Assembly (NCBI GenBank): GCA_024683935.1
Contig: JAIKXV010000136.1
Location: forward strand, 1-32,812
Origin: Lachnospiraceae bacterium
Lineage (GTDB): Bacteria > Bacillota_A > Clostridia > Lachnospirales > Lachnospiraceae
Direction: 5' to 3'
DNA: 32,812 bases
The position numbers and the translations under genes were made by a program. Numbering within the stretch: the first letter of the stretch is position 1; the number at the start of each line of letters is the position of its first letter. This document shows positions 9,175 through 16,020 of the stretch, one piece after another. Below the pieces are notes generated by a model. The model saw only the letters and a list, made by a program, of their open reading frames with translations, made no database searches and was not told where the DNA came from.

Positions 9175-10329
9175 ATGAAGATCAGTGATTCTGTGAAGTA
9201 TGTGGGGGTTAATGACCATGAGGTGGATCTCTTTGAGGGGCAGTACGATGTACCGAATGGCATGGCTTACAATTCCTATGTGATCGAGGATGAGAAGACC
9301 GTGGTTATGGACACGGTGGACATCAATTTTAAGGATGAGTGGCTTTCAAATATTGAAAAGGTTCTTAACGGCAAGAAGCCGGATTATTTAGTGGTTTCAC
9401 ACATGGAGCCGGATCATTCCGCAAATATAAGGAATTTCCTGGACAAATATCCGGATACTACTGTGGTGGGCAATGCCCAGACCTTCAATATGATGGGACA
9501 GTTCTTTGAGCTTCCCTCAGAAATGAAAAAGCTGGTGGTTAAGAACGGCGATACCCTGGAAGTCGGTAAGAATACCCTGACCTTTGTTTTTGCTCCCATG
9601 GTGCACTGGCCGGAGGTTATGGTCAGCTACATGACGCCGGAGAATGTACTGTTTTCCGCTGATGCATTCGGAAAGTTCGGAGCCCTTGATGTGGATGAGG
9701 ACTGGGCCTGCGAAGCAAGGCGTTATTATTTCGGAATAGTAGGAAAGTACGGTGCCCAGGCACAGAATCTCCTGAAGGCTGCTTCCGGTCTGAAGATAGA
9801 TGTTATCTGTCCTCTGCACGGCCCTGTTCTTACTGAGAATTTAGGATATTATTTGGATCTCTATGACAAGTGGTCTTCATATACTCCGGAAAACGAGGGT
9901 ATCTTTATCGCTTATACCTCGGTTTACGGCCACACGAAGGAGGCTGCGGAGCTCTTAAAGGATGCCCTTGAAAAGAAGGGCGCTCCCAAGGTTTCCGTTG
10001 CGGATCTTGCAAGGGATGACATGGCTGAATGTGTGGAGGATGCTTTCAGATACGACAGGCTGGTGCTTGCTACGCCTACATATAACGGAGATGTTTTCCC
10101 CTTCATGAGAACCTTTATTGACGGGCTTTTAGAGAGGAATTACCAGAAGAGGAAGATCGGTATCATTGAGAACGGCACCTGGGCGCCCATGGCTGCGAAG
10201 GTTATCAAGGGTATGTTCGAAAAGAGCAAGGATATCACCTTTGCGGAGCCGGTGGTTACGATCAAGTCCGCGCTGAATGACGCCAGCAGGGCACAGGTGG
10301 AAAGCCTGGCGGATGCGTTGATTGGGTGA
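9175..10329 (+). CDS. fprA: A-type flavodiiron protein (FprA family; O2/NO reductase)
   Basis: This 384-residue protein has an N-terminal beta-lactamase-like diiron domain and a C-terminal flavodoxin domain. The diiron ligands of the family are all present: H76-x-E78-x-D80-H81, H144, D163 and H215. The flavodoxin domain starts near residue 243 with the FMN phosphate loop TSVYGHTKEAA and continues through PTYNGDVFPFMR. Family members reduce oxygen to water and/or NO to N2O in the cytoplasm of anaerobes, taking electrons from rubredoxin or F420H2; here no rubredoxin domain is fused and none is adjacent. AAGGAAGG before the ATG is a strong ribosome-binding site. It sits alone between two oppositely oriented tRNA genes and appears monocistronic. 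Confidence 0.95.
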   Translation: MKISDSVKYVGVNDHEVDLFEGQYDVPNGMAYNSYVIEDEKTVVMDTVDINFKDEWLSNIEKVLNGKKPDYLVVSHMEPDHSANIRNFLDKYPDTTVVGNAQTFNMMGQFFELPSEMKKLVVKNGDTLEVGKNTLTFVFAPMVHWPEVMVSYMTPENVLFSADAFGKFGALDVDEDWACEARRYYFGIVGKYGAQAQNLLKAASGLKIDVICPLHGPVLTENLGYYLDLYDKWSSYTPENEGIFIAYTSVYGHTKEAAELLKDALEKKGAPKVSVADLARDDMAECVEDAFRYDRLVLATPTYNGDVFPFMRTFIDGLLERNYQKRKIGIIENGTWAPMAAKVIKGMFEKSKDITFAEPVVTIKSALNDASRAQVESLADALIG

Positions 10330-10387
10330 GATTGTTCGCGTAGCTTTTATGCTCGTGTCGGACAGGTCCTCTGAATATTTAATAATA

Positions 10388-10480
10388 CAGCGATTGCTCC
10401 GTTGCTTTCGCAACTCCCGCAATCGCTGCGCCCTGCACTCGCAAAACAGCAATGCTCACATTCGTTCGCATTACTGTTTT
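10388..10480. repeat. Two adjacent intergenic hairpins
   Basis: CAGCGATTGC (10388-10397) pairs perfectly with GCAATCGCTG (10419-10428), with an inner stem GTTGC / GCAAC (10401-10414). The second hairpin pairs AAAACAG (10443-10449) plus AATG with CATT plus CTGTTTT (10474-10480). No credible ORF covers them. They probably belong to an intergenic palindromic repeat family. Confidence 0.65.
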
Positions 10481-10502
10481 ACTCGTGCATGGCAAGTTCT
10501 CT

Positions 10503-10549
10503 AATAGAGCCGTAAAATACCAGGCAAGCCTGGATTTTACGGCTCTATT
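10503..10549. repeat. Near-perfect 22-bp hairpin between fprA and tRNA-Gly
   Basis: AATAGAGCCGTAAAAT (10503-10518) plus CCAGGC (10520-10525) pairs with GCCTGG plus ATTTTACGGCTCTATT (10528-10549). There is a single bulged A and a 2-nt nominal loop. No U tract follows on either strand, so it is not a standard terminator, although it lies where both fprA and the tRNA would end. Confidence 0.8.
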
Positions 10550-10563
10550 GAGAACATTATTAA

Positions 10564-10634
10564 AGCAGGGTACGGGAGTCGAACCCGCCTCCTCAGCTTG
10601 GGAAGCTGATATACTACCGATGTACTAACCCTGC
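10564..10634 (-). tRNA. tRNA-Gly (anticodon CCC)
   Basis: The minus strand folds as a 71-nt cloverleaf. The acceptor stem is GCAGGGT / ACCCTGC, the anticodon stem is TCAGC / GCTGA with loop TTCCCAA (anticodon CCC), and the T arm contains GGTTCGACTCC. The discriminator is U and CCA is not encoded. Confidence 0.95.
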
Positions 10635-10647
10635 TTGAAAATATAAG

Positions 10648-10674
10648 GCTTTGGGCTTGGCTCAAAGCTTTTTT
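10648..10674 (+). terminator. Plus-strand intrinsic terminator
   Basis: GCTTTGGGC (10648-10656) pairs with GCTCAAAGC (10660-10668) through a TTG loop, and six T follow. It would stop transcripts that read through from fprA antisense to tRNA-Gly. Confidence 0.65.
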
Positions 10675-10703
10675 ATATTAGTATATTTGTAAAACAAAGT
10701 CAA
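10675..10703 (-). promoter_or_regulatory. Promoter of tRNA-Gly
   Basis: On the minus strand TTGACT (10698-10703) and TAATAT (10675-10680) are 17 nt apart, about 40 nt before the tRNA 5' end. Confidence 0.5.
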
Positions 10704-10748
10704 ATATGAACCAGGGGGACGGGGTTAGCGGTTCATTACATCCGCAAA

Positions 10749-10820
10749 ATGAAGCTTTTAAATGACGATGAACTGGAGCGGGTTTCAGGCGGAGCAACAT
10801 GTGATCTGTTTAATTCATAA
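10749..10820 (+). pseudogene. Short double-glycine leader peptide, probably a remnant
   Basis: The 23-residue product has the sequence MKLLNDDELERVSGG followed by ATCDLFNS. LNDDELxxVSGG is the classic double-glycine leader of bacteriocin and other RiPP precursors, exported and cut after GG by C39-peptidase ABC transporters. Only eight residues follow GG. No Shine-Dalgarno sequence is properly placed, and no longer in-frame start exists back to the TGA at 10707. Reading past the TAA would add ADLRRTGGSS before the next stop. The leader codons match those of the facing gene at 10860-11168 at about 30 of 42 bases, so the two are diverged copies in opposite orientation. It could still be an expressed micropeptide. 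Confidence 0.45.
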
Positions 10821-10859
10821 GCGGATCTTCGTCGGACTGGCGGCAGTTCATAAACGTCC

Positions 10860-11138
10860 TTATTGTAGTAGGTATATAGAAAATTCGTGTCCACTTTGGC
10901 ACCTGAATGTTGCCATTCTCCCTGTATAGTCATAGCCTATGAACTTTATAGCTTCGCTGCCGCAAAAGGCACATGAATTATCCCGAAAATTTATTTTACC
11001 TATGCTGTTAAATAGATTCAAAAGATTATCAGAATTATTGTTTCCGCCACTCACCTGTGCCAGCTCGTCATCACTTAAAAGCATTCCGGCTTTTTTGATG
11101 GCATCCCTTGCCTCTTCATTTGTCTCTGCATTTTCCAC
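10860..11138 (-). CDS. Double-glycine leader peptide with zinc-ribbon-like core
   Basis: This 92-residue product reads from a GTG at 11138. The leader contains KKAGMLLSDDELAQVSGG with the GG at residues 31-32, typical of exported RiPP or bacteriocin precursors. The mature part has C56-x2-C59 and C80-x3-H84, a spacing that resembles a zinc ribbon more than a lantibiotic core. Upstream in the same frame, an ATG at 11168 with a GGGGATGG ribosome-binding site opens MKLIGTL and is interrupted by TAG at 11145-11147, directly before KK and the GTG. The natural start may therefore be 11168 with an amber mutation, or GTG may be used with poor initiation. No modification enzyme or exporter gene lies nearby. 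Confidence 0.6.
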   Translation of the reverse strand: MENAETNEEARDAIKKAGMLLSDDELAQVSGGNNNSDNLLNLFNSIGKINFRDNSCAFCGSEAIKFIGYDYTGRMATFRCQSGHEFSIYLLQ

Positions 11139-11287
11139 TTTTTTCTAAAGAGTTCCTATAAGCTTCATAAGTATACCATCCCCAAAAACTGTATTTTATA
11201 TACGATGGAACAGCGGACTGTGGCAGTTCTTTATATGAGGTTAGAAAAAAGGTGAAAATGCAAAAAAGTCACACATATTGAAAAATC

Positions 11288-11335
11288 TGCGTTGCAGCAA
11301 CTCTGCAACGCAAGCACCTTAAGATATGTTATACT
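11288..11335 (+). promoter_or_regulatory. Inverted repeat and -10 before the REC-PAS-GGDEF gene
   Basis: A perfect 10-bp inverted repeat TGCGTTGCAG (11288-11297) / CTGCAACGCA (11303-11312) lies 17 nt before a TATACT -10-like hexamer (11330-11335). The right arm occupies the -35 position, where no consensus -35 exists. This is the arrangement expected of a regulator-controlled promoter, although an RNA hairpin cannot be excluded. Confidence 0.45.
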
Positions 11336-11370
11336 ATGTACAGATAAAATTTCTTATTTTTGGGTGGAGC

Positions 11371-12657
11371 ATGAATATACTGATCATTATGCCGGAAGAC
11401 GGGATGGCGGAGGAGTTTGAGAGCCTTCTGAAAGAGGATCCGGCTGTAAATATAATAACTACTGACAGTGAAGACGAGGGGTTTAAGTATCTCTGCAGCG
11501 GTGAATTCAAGATTTCCGCTGTTCTTGAAGACCTGCCCATGGCCAGGCAGAATTCTTTTTCCCTTATAAATAAGATAAATGCTGATCCTATCTTTGCGTC
11601 CATTCCGGTGATCGCGATCTCCGAGAATGCTGTCACCGAAGAAGATGCGGACTGCTTTGAGCAGGGCTTTTCCGACATTCTGACCCCGCCGGGGATCTCT
11701 CGCCATGTGATAAAGCGGATCAATAACGCCATAGACGCCAAGGATTCCTTGAGCTTTTCCGAGATAGAAAGGATGCTGAAGGAGCTTCCTTCAAATATTT
11801 ACCTGAAGGATGCAAAGGGTAAATATGTTTTCGCAACGCACTACTGGCATCATCTGAATCAGGCGGGAGATCCGGGCTGGACGATAAGGGGCAAGACGGA
11901 TTATGAGATCCGTAAAGACAAGGCGAATGCCATCAGAGCGATGGAAAGTGATAAAAAGATCATTGAGACCGGAGAGGGTACGAGCTACGTTATCGAGGAG
12001 AATGATGATGGAATACAGGAATTCCTGCAGCTTATAAAGCGGCCCCTCTTTGATGAAAACGGCAAGGTTACAGGCATCATTGCCCTCATTAACGATGTGA
12101 CCGAGATCGAGCTTCTTAAGAAGGAACTGGAGGAGCGCACAAAGACGGATCCCTTGACCCACCTTCTAAACAAGTCCGCGACAGAGGAACTTATCAGCAT
12201 GCTGGTAAGAAACCAGAGCGGACGCGGAGGAAATAACAAGACCTGCGCCCTGCTGATGATAGACGTCGATAAGTTTAAAATGGTGAATGACATTTTCGGA
12301 CACATGGTGGGAGACCACGTGCTGGCTTTAATAGGACGCCTTATCAGAGAGAGCTTTAAGGGAATGGATGTGGCCGGACGCATAGGCGGCGATGAATTCA
12401 TGGTATATCTGCGGGATGTGGGTTCTGCAGAAAATGCAGGTATTCTTGCAAATCTTCTGAATGAGAACGTGAAAAAGAACTTTGAAGGGGAGGAAATTGA
12501 AGGATATGTTTCGCTTTCCATAGGGATTTCTGTTTTCCCGGATCACGGAAAAAGCTTTGAAGAGCTTTATCATGCGGCGGATATTGCCTTATACCACGTT
12601 AAGGAAAACGGAAGGGATTCATTCCATATATTTGACGGAAGTGAAAAAAAAGAGTAA
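11371..12657 (+). CDS. Diguanylate cyclase with pseudo-receiver and PAS domains
   Basis: The 428-residue product, started at 11371, has three domains. Residues 1-120 resemble a receiver (MNILIIMPEDG opens like strand 1), but the acidic pocket is reduced and the conserved lysine near 105 is replaced (DILTPPG), so it is probably not phosphorylated normally. A PAS domain spans about 130-255 (YLKDAKGKYVFA, GKTDYEI). The GGDEF domain has an intact GGDEF at 339-343; the inhibitory RxxD site is KGMD, so feedback inhibition is likely weak. An upstream ATG at 11326 overlaps the -10 element and gives an unrelated extension, so 11371 with GGTGGAG directly before it is preferred. It should be a cytoplasmic c-di-GMP synthase; its signal is unknown. 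Confidence 0.88.
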   Translation: MNILIIMPEDGMAEEFESLLKEDPAVNIITTDSEDEGFKYLCSGEFKISAVLEDLPMARQNSFSLINKINADPIFASIPVIAISENAVTEEDADCFEQGFSDILTPPGISRHVIKRINNAIDAKDSLSFSEIERMLKELPSNIYLKDAKGKYVFATHYWHHLNQAGDPGWTIRGKTDYEIRKDKANAIRAMESDKKIIETGEGTSYVIEENDDGIQEFLQLIKRPLFDENGKVTGIIALINDVTEIELLKKELEERTKTDPLTHLLNKSATEELISMLVRNQSGRGGNNKTCALLMIDVDKFKMVNDIFGHMVGDHVLALIGRLIRESFKGMDVAGRIGGDEFMVYLRDVGSAENAGILANLLNENVKKNFEGEEIEGYVSLSIGISVFPDHGKSFEELYHAADIALYHVKENGRDSFHIFDGSEKKE

Positions 12658-12665
12658 CGGATGTA

Positions 12666-12692
12666 AGATCCTTCGCTTCGCTCAGGATGACA
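12666..12692. repeat. GTCATCC-type palindromic intergenic repeat
   Basis: AGATCCTTCGCTTCGCTCAG followed by GATGACA matches a repeat known from many unrelated bacterial genomes (reverse complement TGTCATCCTGAGCGAAGCGA...). A degenerate second half (CAGGGTGACA) follows at 12703-12712. Related palindromes occur at 9105 and 18008. Confidence 0.6.
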
Positions 12693-12761
12693 AATAAATG
12701 TTCAGGGTGACAGAAAGCGCTTATGATTATGGGAAGTGATTCAGTATGGAAAGGATGATGT

Positions 12762-13181
12762 ATGGCGGGTAAGATTGCGGATGATGTAATTGAAATACTT
12801 ATAAGTACGGCTCACGATATGCAGCAGAAATCCTATGCTCCTTATTCGGGATTTTCGGTGGGGGCTGCGCTGCTTACAAAGGACGGAAAGATATACAGGG
12901 GCTGCAATATAGAGAATGCAGCCTATTCGCCTTCGAATTGTGCGGAGAGGACTGCTTTTTTCAAGGCTGTTTCCGAAGGAGAAAGGGAATTTAAGGCCAT
13001 AGCGATAGTGGGCGGAAAAGACAGGGAAATAGGGGAGCTCTGTTTCCCCTGCGGAGTCTGCCGTCAGGTCATGGCTGAATTCTGTGAACCGGACGACTTT
13101 CTTATCATTACCAGGGACAGTGCAGGTACCACGGTACAGAGAAGCTTACGCGAACTTCTGCCGGATTCCTTTACCCTGTGA
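12762..13181 (+). CDS. cdd: Cytidine deaminase
   Basis: This 139-residue protein matches the small homotetrameric cytidine deaminases that convert cytidine and deoxycytidine to uridine and deoxyuridine in pyrimidine salvage. The zinc site is complete: C60-A-E62 with the catalytic glutamate (NCAERTAFF) and P96-C-G-V-C100. Substrate-binding segments YAPYSGFSVGAAL and GCNIENAAY are also present. Length is normal. AGGATGATGT precedes the ATG; an out-of-frame ATG lies a few bases upstream. No other salvage gene is adjacent, and the gene is preceded by a palindromic repeat. Confidence 0.96.
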   Translation: MAGKIADDVIEILISTAHDMQQKSYAPYSGFSVGAALLTKDGKIYRGCNIENAAYSPSNCAERTAFFKAVSEGEREFKAIAIVGGKDREIGELCFPCGVCRQVMAEFCEPDDFLIITRDSAGTTVQRSLRELLPDSFTL

Positions 13182-13211
13182 GCTGCAAAGAGCATACCAT
13201 TCCGGGTCAAT

Positions 13212-13240
13212 TTGACAAAAAATAAAAACAATGGCATTAT
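13212..13240 (+). promoter_or_regulatory. Promoter upstream of the FliM-motif protein operon
   Basis: A consensus -35 TTGACA (13212-13217) and CATTAT (13235-13240) are separated by 17 nt. This implies a leader of about 170 nt that contains a hairpin: GGAAAA plus TGTC (13256-13266) pairing with GACA plus TTTTCC (13273-13282) around one bulged base. Confidence 0.55.
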
Positions 13241-13416
13241 TTTATGATACAAAAAGGAAAAGTGTCTCAATGGACATTTTCCCGGCGCAAGCAGTTATTT
13301 ACACAGTAAATTAGAGAATTGCGATTTTTATAGAATTGCGGGAGTTGCTGAAAGCAATAGAGTAATTCAAATTTGAACTTGTTTGAAGCAAGAAATATTT
13401 TTAAGGATTTATTTGT

Positions 13417-13647
13417 ATGGATAATTTAGGCGGACTTAGTCCTGAACAGCAGGCATTATTTGCCAGTATAATGGGTAATTCATCGCAGGTTGCGGCTCAG
13501 AATCCTGTTATTCCTGCTATGCCTGAGGCTGCGCCCGTGACTCCGGCTCCTGCGCCTGCACCGGCAGCACCGGCCGGCGGCGGAGATGACGGCAGGGTAT
13601 TAAGCCAGGCTGAGATAGATGCTCTGATCGCATCAATGGCAAATTAG
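13417..13647 (+). CDS. Small Pro/Ala-rich protein with FliM-type CheY-binding motif
   Basis: This 76-residue protein has no recognised full-length family. Its last residues contain VLSQAEIDALIASM; LSQAEIDAL is the same as the N-terminal peptide of FliM that binds phosphorylated CheY, and related peptides begin FliN and FliY. The N-terminal segment GLSPEQQALFASIM (6-19) looks like a diverged second copy. Between them is a flexible linker of about 40 residues rich in Pro and Ala. Codon use matches the neighbours. It lies 11 nt before a membrane protein gene, so the two are probably translated from one mRNA. A role in binding CheY or the flagellar switch is inferred from the motif alone. Confidence 0.75.
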   Translation: MDNLGGLSPEQQALFASIMGNSSQVAAQNPVIPAMPEAAPVTPAPAPAPAAPAGGGDDGRVLSQAEIDALIASMAN

Positions 13648-13658
13648 GGGGCATATAT

Positions 13659-14060
13659 ATGCCTACGGTAAAGGTAAAGGGCAGCTTCCCAGTCGAGGAT
13701 TTACCTATAATCCCCATGGCGGTTTTGGAATGCTTTTTCGCCATTATGTTCTTTACCTGCAGATCAGCCGGTGTTTTTTTGGCAGAAGTTGGTTTCGGAC
13801 TTATCTGGTTTTTCCTGACGGTTTTTATCTGGCTGAAAGCCCAGTTCTGTGTAACCGGAGTGATAGTAACCAGACATTACATAGTGCTGAAGCACGGCCA
13901 CGAGATCAAGCACCAGATACCGTTGGCAGAAGTAAGATCTGTGGAGGTCGGAAAGACCGGAAAGGTTTCGATAAAGGGTTCCAAAAAGAATTATTCGGTT
14001 GGAAAAATGCGGCAGGCTATCGCCTTTGAGCGAATGATAAATAAAATGTTGGAAGAATGA
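13659..14060 (+). CDS. Two-helix membrane protein with bacterial PH-like domain
   Basis: This 133-residue protein has two transmembrane helices (about 16-35 and 40-60). A short soluble domain follows, VTGVIVTRHYIVLKHGHEIK, then a conserved IPLAEVRSVEVGKTGKVSI strand pair and a C-terminal helix (QAIAFERMINKMLEE). This order is that of the bPH_2 (PF03703) membrane proteins, although the domain is shorter than usual. Function is unknown. It is co-transcribed with the FliM-motif protein and followed by an intrinsic terminator, so the pair forms a closed two-gene unit. The ATG is preceded by the AGGGGG that also overlaps the upstream stop. Confidence 0.7.
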   Translation: MPTVKVKGSFPVEDLPIIPMAVLECFFAIMFFTCRSAGVFLAEVGFGLIWFFLTVFIWLKAQFCVTGVIVTRHYIVLKHGHEIKHQIPLAEVRSVEVGKTGKVSIKGSKKNYSVGKMRQAIAFERMINKMLEE

Positions 14061-14063
14061 TTT

Positions 14064-14089
14064 ACCCGGCTTATTCAGTCGGGTTTTTA
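14064..14089 (+). terminator. Intrinsic terminator of the two-gene FliM-motif/PH operon
   Basis: ACCCGGC (14064-14070) pairs with GTCGGGT (14078-14084), including one G-U pair, with a 7-nt loop and a following T tract. It starts 3 nt after the stop codon. Confidence 0.8.
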
Positions 14090-14111
14090 TACGTTTAATC
14101 ATGCAGGGGTT

Positions 14112-14534
14112 ATGAAGCTAAGGGACAGAATAGCAAATTTCATACATTTTGATGAGAGAGCTGAGTTTAACGGCCGGTGGTATACCGGTAAGAAGTGCCC
14201 TCCGGAGCTCTGCGAAAAGTGCGGGAGCAAACCGGACCATGAGGCAGTGGTGCAGAATCTCTCGGAGAACGTGAATGAAACCGGATTTCTTTATATGTTC
14301 TTAAAGCTGGTGCGCTCGAATATCCGTACCAAGCTTCCCTACGGAACCAGGATGGTTGCTCTGATCGTGGATGAGACCGGGGAGGAAGTGAGGCGCTTTA
14401 AGGAGACCGAAGCCTCGGAAGATAAATTCATGAATGTCTTAAAGTTCTGCTCCGTAAAGCATGTTATCGTAAGGGTGATCTTTTTCAAGGATTCAATGAA
14501 GTTCCGGATCCCCATGACCTTTGACTTCCGCTGA
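14112..14534 (+). CDS. Hypothetical protein with a cysteine cluster
   Basis: I do not recognise this 140-residue protein. It is soluble, with no signal peptide or membrane helix. Near the N terminus CPPELCEKCGSKPDH (C29, C34, C37, H43) could bind a metal. The rest alternates strands and helices, with hydrophobic strands such as GTRMVALIVDE and KHVIVRVIFF. GGGG lies just before the ATG. It follows the intrinsic terminator by 22 nt and converges on the glycosyltransferase gene with a 13-nt gap, so it depends on read-through or on a promoter in the terminator region (TATACG follows the T tract). Confidence 0.7.
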   Translation: MKLRDRIANFIHFDERAEFNGRWYTGKKCPPELCEKCGSKPDHEAVVQNLSENVNETGFLYMFLKLVRSNIRTKLPYGTRMVALIVDETGEEVRRFKETEASEDKFMNVLKFCSVKHVIVRVIFFKDSMKFRIPMTFDFR

Positions 14535-14547
14535 AGTGCCGCCGGGA

Positions 14548-15795
14548 TCAGATAGATTTGTCTAATGACGCTTTCATTATAGTTTCCAGCTCTTTAGCCC
14601 GGGAGAACCAGCTATGGCTTTCCTTTGCCCTTCTGTATCCCGCTTCTGCGATCTCCTTCATTTTCTGCTTATCTTCTGAAAGCTTAATGTACTTTTCACC
14701 CAGACTCTCAGTATCGGCAATATCAAAAAATACGATATCCTTCATATCCGTGAACTGCCGGAGCAGGGCTTCGGAAGTGTCTGAAAGGCAGAGAGCCCCG
14801 TTAAGGCAGGTGTTATATACCCTGTCGTGGCCGCCCTTTTTGAACCAGGGCATGACATTGAGGGAGACTCTCGCATTTGCGATGGCCTTCAGGCAGCGGA
14901 TGGAATCCACATTTCCCATATTTATGATGTTTTCAGGATGCCTGCAGTCAAGCTCGTCATAGCCTGCGCCGTAAACCGTGATCTTTGATCCCGCATCCGC
15001 TATGGCGGCCACAGCCTTTCCACGGTAGTAATGGCGCACCATGAGATCGAGGAAGATCATGTTTTCAAGGCAGTCCCGGAGATAGGGGTCGTCCGCCTCG
15101 TCCCCGAATTCCTTTTTTATCTTATTTATCGCGGTGTATTCCAAGGTGTCGTGGGGGTTGTCCTTTAACTCCTCATAGAGCTCCATGTAAAAATCTATGA
15201 CGGTCTGTTCGCAGCCCTTCAGGTATTTTAAGAAGAACTCCGGCCTCATGTAATTGCCGCAGAAGATGATATCGTCCCTTCTCTCTTCAAAGGACAGCAG
15301 GTCTTCGTATCCGGTATCCCTTATTGTCATACCCTTTTCATAAACGCCGGATTCGTAGGGGATCAGCTGCGTGCCGCCGAGATAGATCACATTTGAAGCA
15401 TTTATTTCCGGGAAAAAGCGATCCATGTAGGCGGCATGGTTTTCGTCTATCGAGATCTGGATATAGTTGTCCGGAATATTGACGAATTCCTTATGGTAGT
15501 AATAAGGGTGGTCGACAACGATATTGATTATCGGGATGCCGGTTCTTTTCAGATACACCGGGTCTTTTCCGTTTTTTTCGCAGAGTATGGGATCATTTAT
15601 CATCCCGTTGAAATTGAAGGAGAGAAATACTGTATTTCCGATGTCAACGAAGGAGTCGAGCTTTTTCTTTGAAGTGATGGGGTCGGCGCAGTCGTAGATA
15701 AAGATATCGTGTCCCAGCATATCAAATATTTTCGCGAGCTCAAAGGAGAAAAATTCCTGACTCTCCACTGTATTTTTAAATAGAACGATCTTCAT
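14548..15795 (-). CDS. CgeB-like glycosyltransferase
   Basis: This 415-residue cytoplasmic protein has a two-domain GT-B layout. The N-terminal half opens with a strand (MKIVLFKN) and contains INIVVDHPYYYH. The C-terminal half holds ITVYGAGYDEL and the conserved block RVSLNVMPWFKKGGHDRVYN leading into LNGALCLSD, the signature of the Glyco_trans_1_2 (CgeB/DUF3880-type) family, where the R and following acidic or hydrophobic residues contact the sugar nucleotide. The donor and acceptor are unknown. Relatives in motile clostridia are often linked to flagellin or surface glycan modification, which would fit the motility genes in this window, but no flagellin gene is adjacent. It is transcribed away from parE across an AT-rich gap of about 200 nt. 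Confidence 0.75.
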   Translation of the reverse strand: MKIVLFKNTVESQEFFSFELAKIFDMLGHDIFIYDCADPITSKKKLDSFVDIGNTVFLSFNFNGMINDPILCEKNGKDPVYLKRTGIPIINIVVDHPYYYHKEFVNIPDNYIQISIDENHAAYMDRFFPEINASNVIYLGGTQLIPYESGVYEKGMTIRDTGYEDLLSFEERRDDIIFCGNYMRPEFFLKYLKGCEQTVIDFYMELYEELKDNPHDTLEYTAINKIKKEFGDEADDPYLRDCLENMIFLDLMVRHYYRGKAVAAIADAGSKITVYGAGYDELDCRHPENIINMGNVDSIRCLKAIANARVSLNVMPWFKKGGHDRVYNTCLNGALCLSDTSEALLRQFTDMKDIVFFDIADTESLGEKYIKLSEDKQKMKEIAEAGYRRAKESHSWFSRAKELETIMKASLDKSI

Positions 15796-15904
15796 ATGAC
15801 TTCACTTTATTATTATAATTATATGATATGACGGCAGCACCAATATAATATTAGCATATATCAACAGCATTTCAAGCAATATTCGAAAATTTGTTCGATT
15901 ATTA

Positions 15905-16017
15905 TTGTATTTGCCCTTGAGGTATGATAAAATCACAAGATATGGCGGTAAGGCCATAAAATTATACAGCTATTAGTATTTAGGGTCTGTTCAGAAATGA
16001 ACAGCTCCTCAGGAGAG
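15905..16017 (+). promoter_or_regulatory. parE promoter and structured leader
   Basis: TTGTAT (15905-15910) and TAAAAT (15928-15933) are spaced by 17 nt. The leader holds a stem TATGGC / GCCATA (15941-15958) and a perfect 7-bp stem CTGTTCA / TGAACAG closed by a GAAA tetraloop (15987-16004). CTCCT (16005-16009) lies directly before the ribosome-binding site AGGAGAG (16011-16017) and could mask it. Confidence 0.5.
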
Positions 16018-16020
16018 AAA

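Noticed and set aside
10736..10933. 65-residue minus-strand ORF
   Set aside because: It runs antisense through the leader-peptide fragment and overlaps the real gene's 3' end; composition is not protein-like.
15997..16020. Earlier ATG for the topoisomerase B subunit
   Set aside because: It lies inside the GAAA-loop hairpin, has no ribosome-binding site, and the ATG at 16021 has an ideal one.
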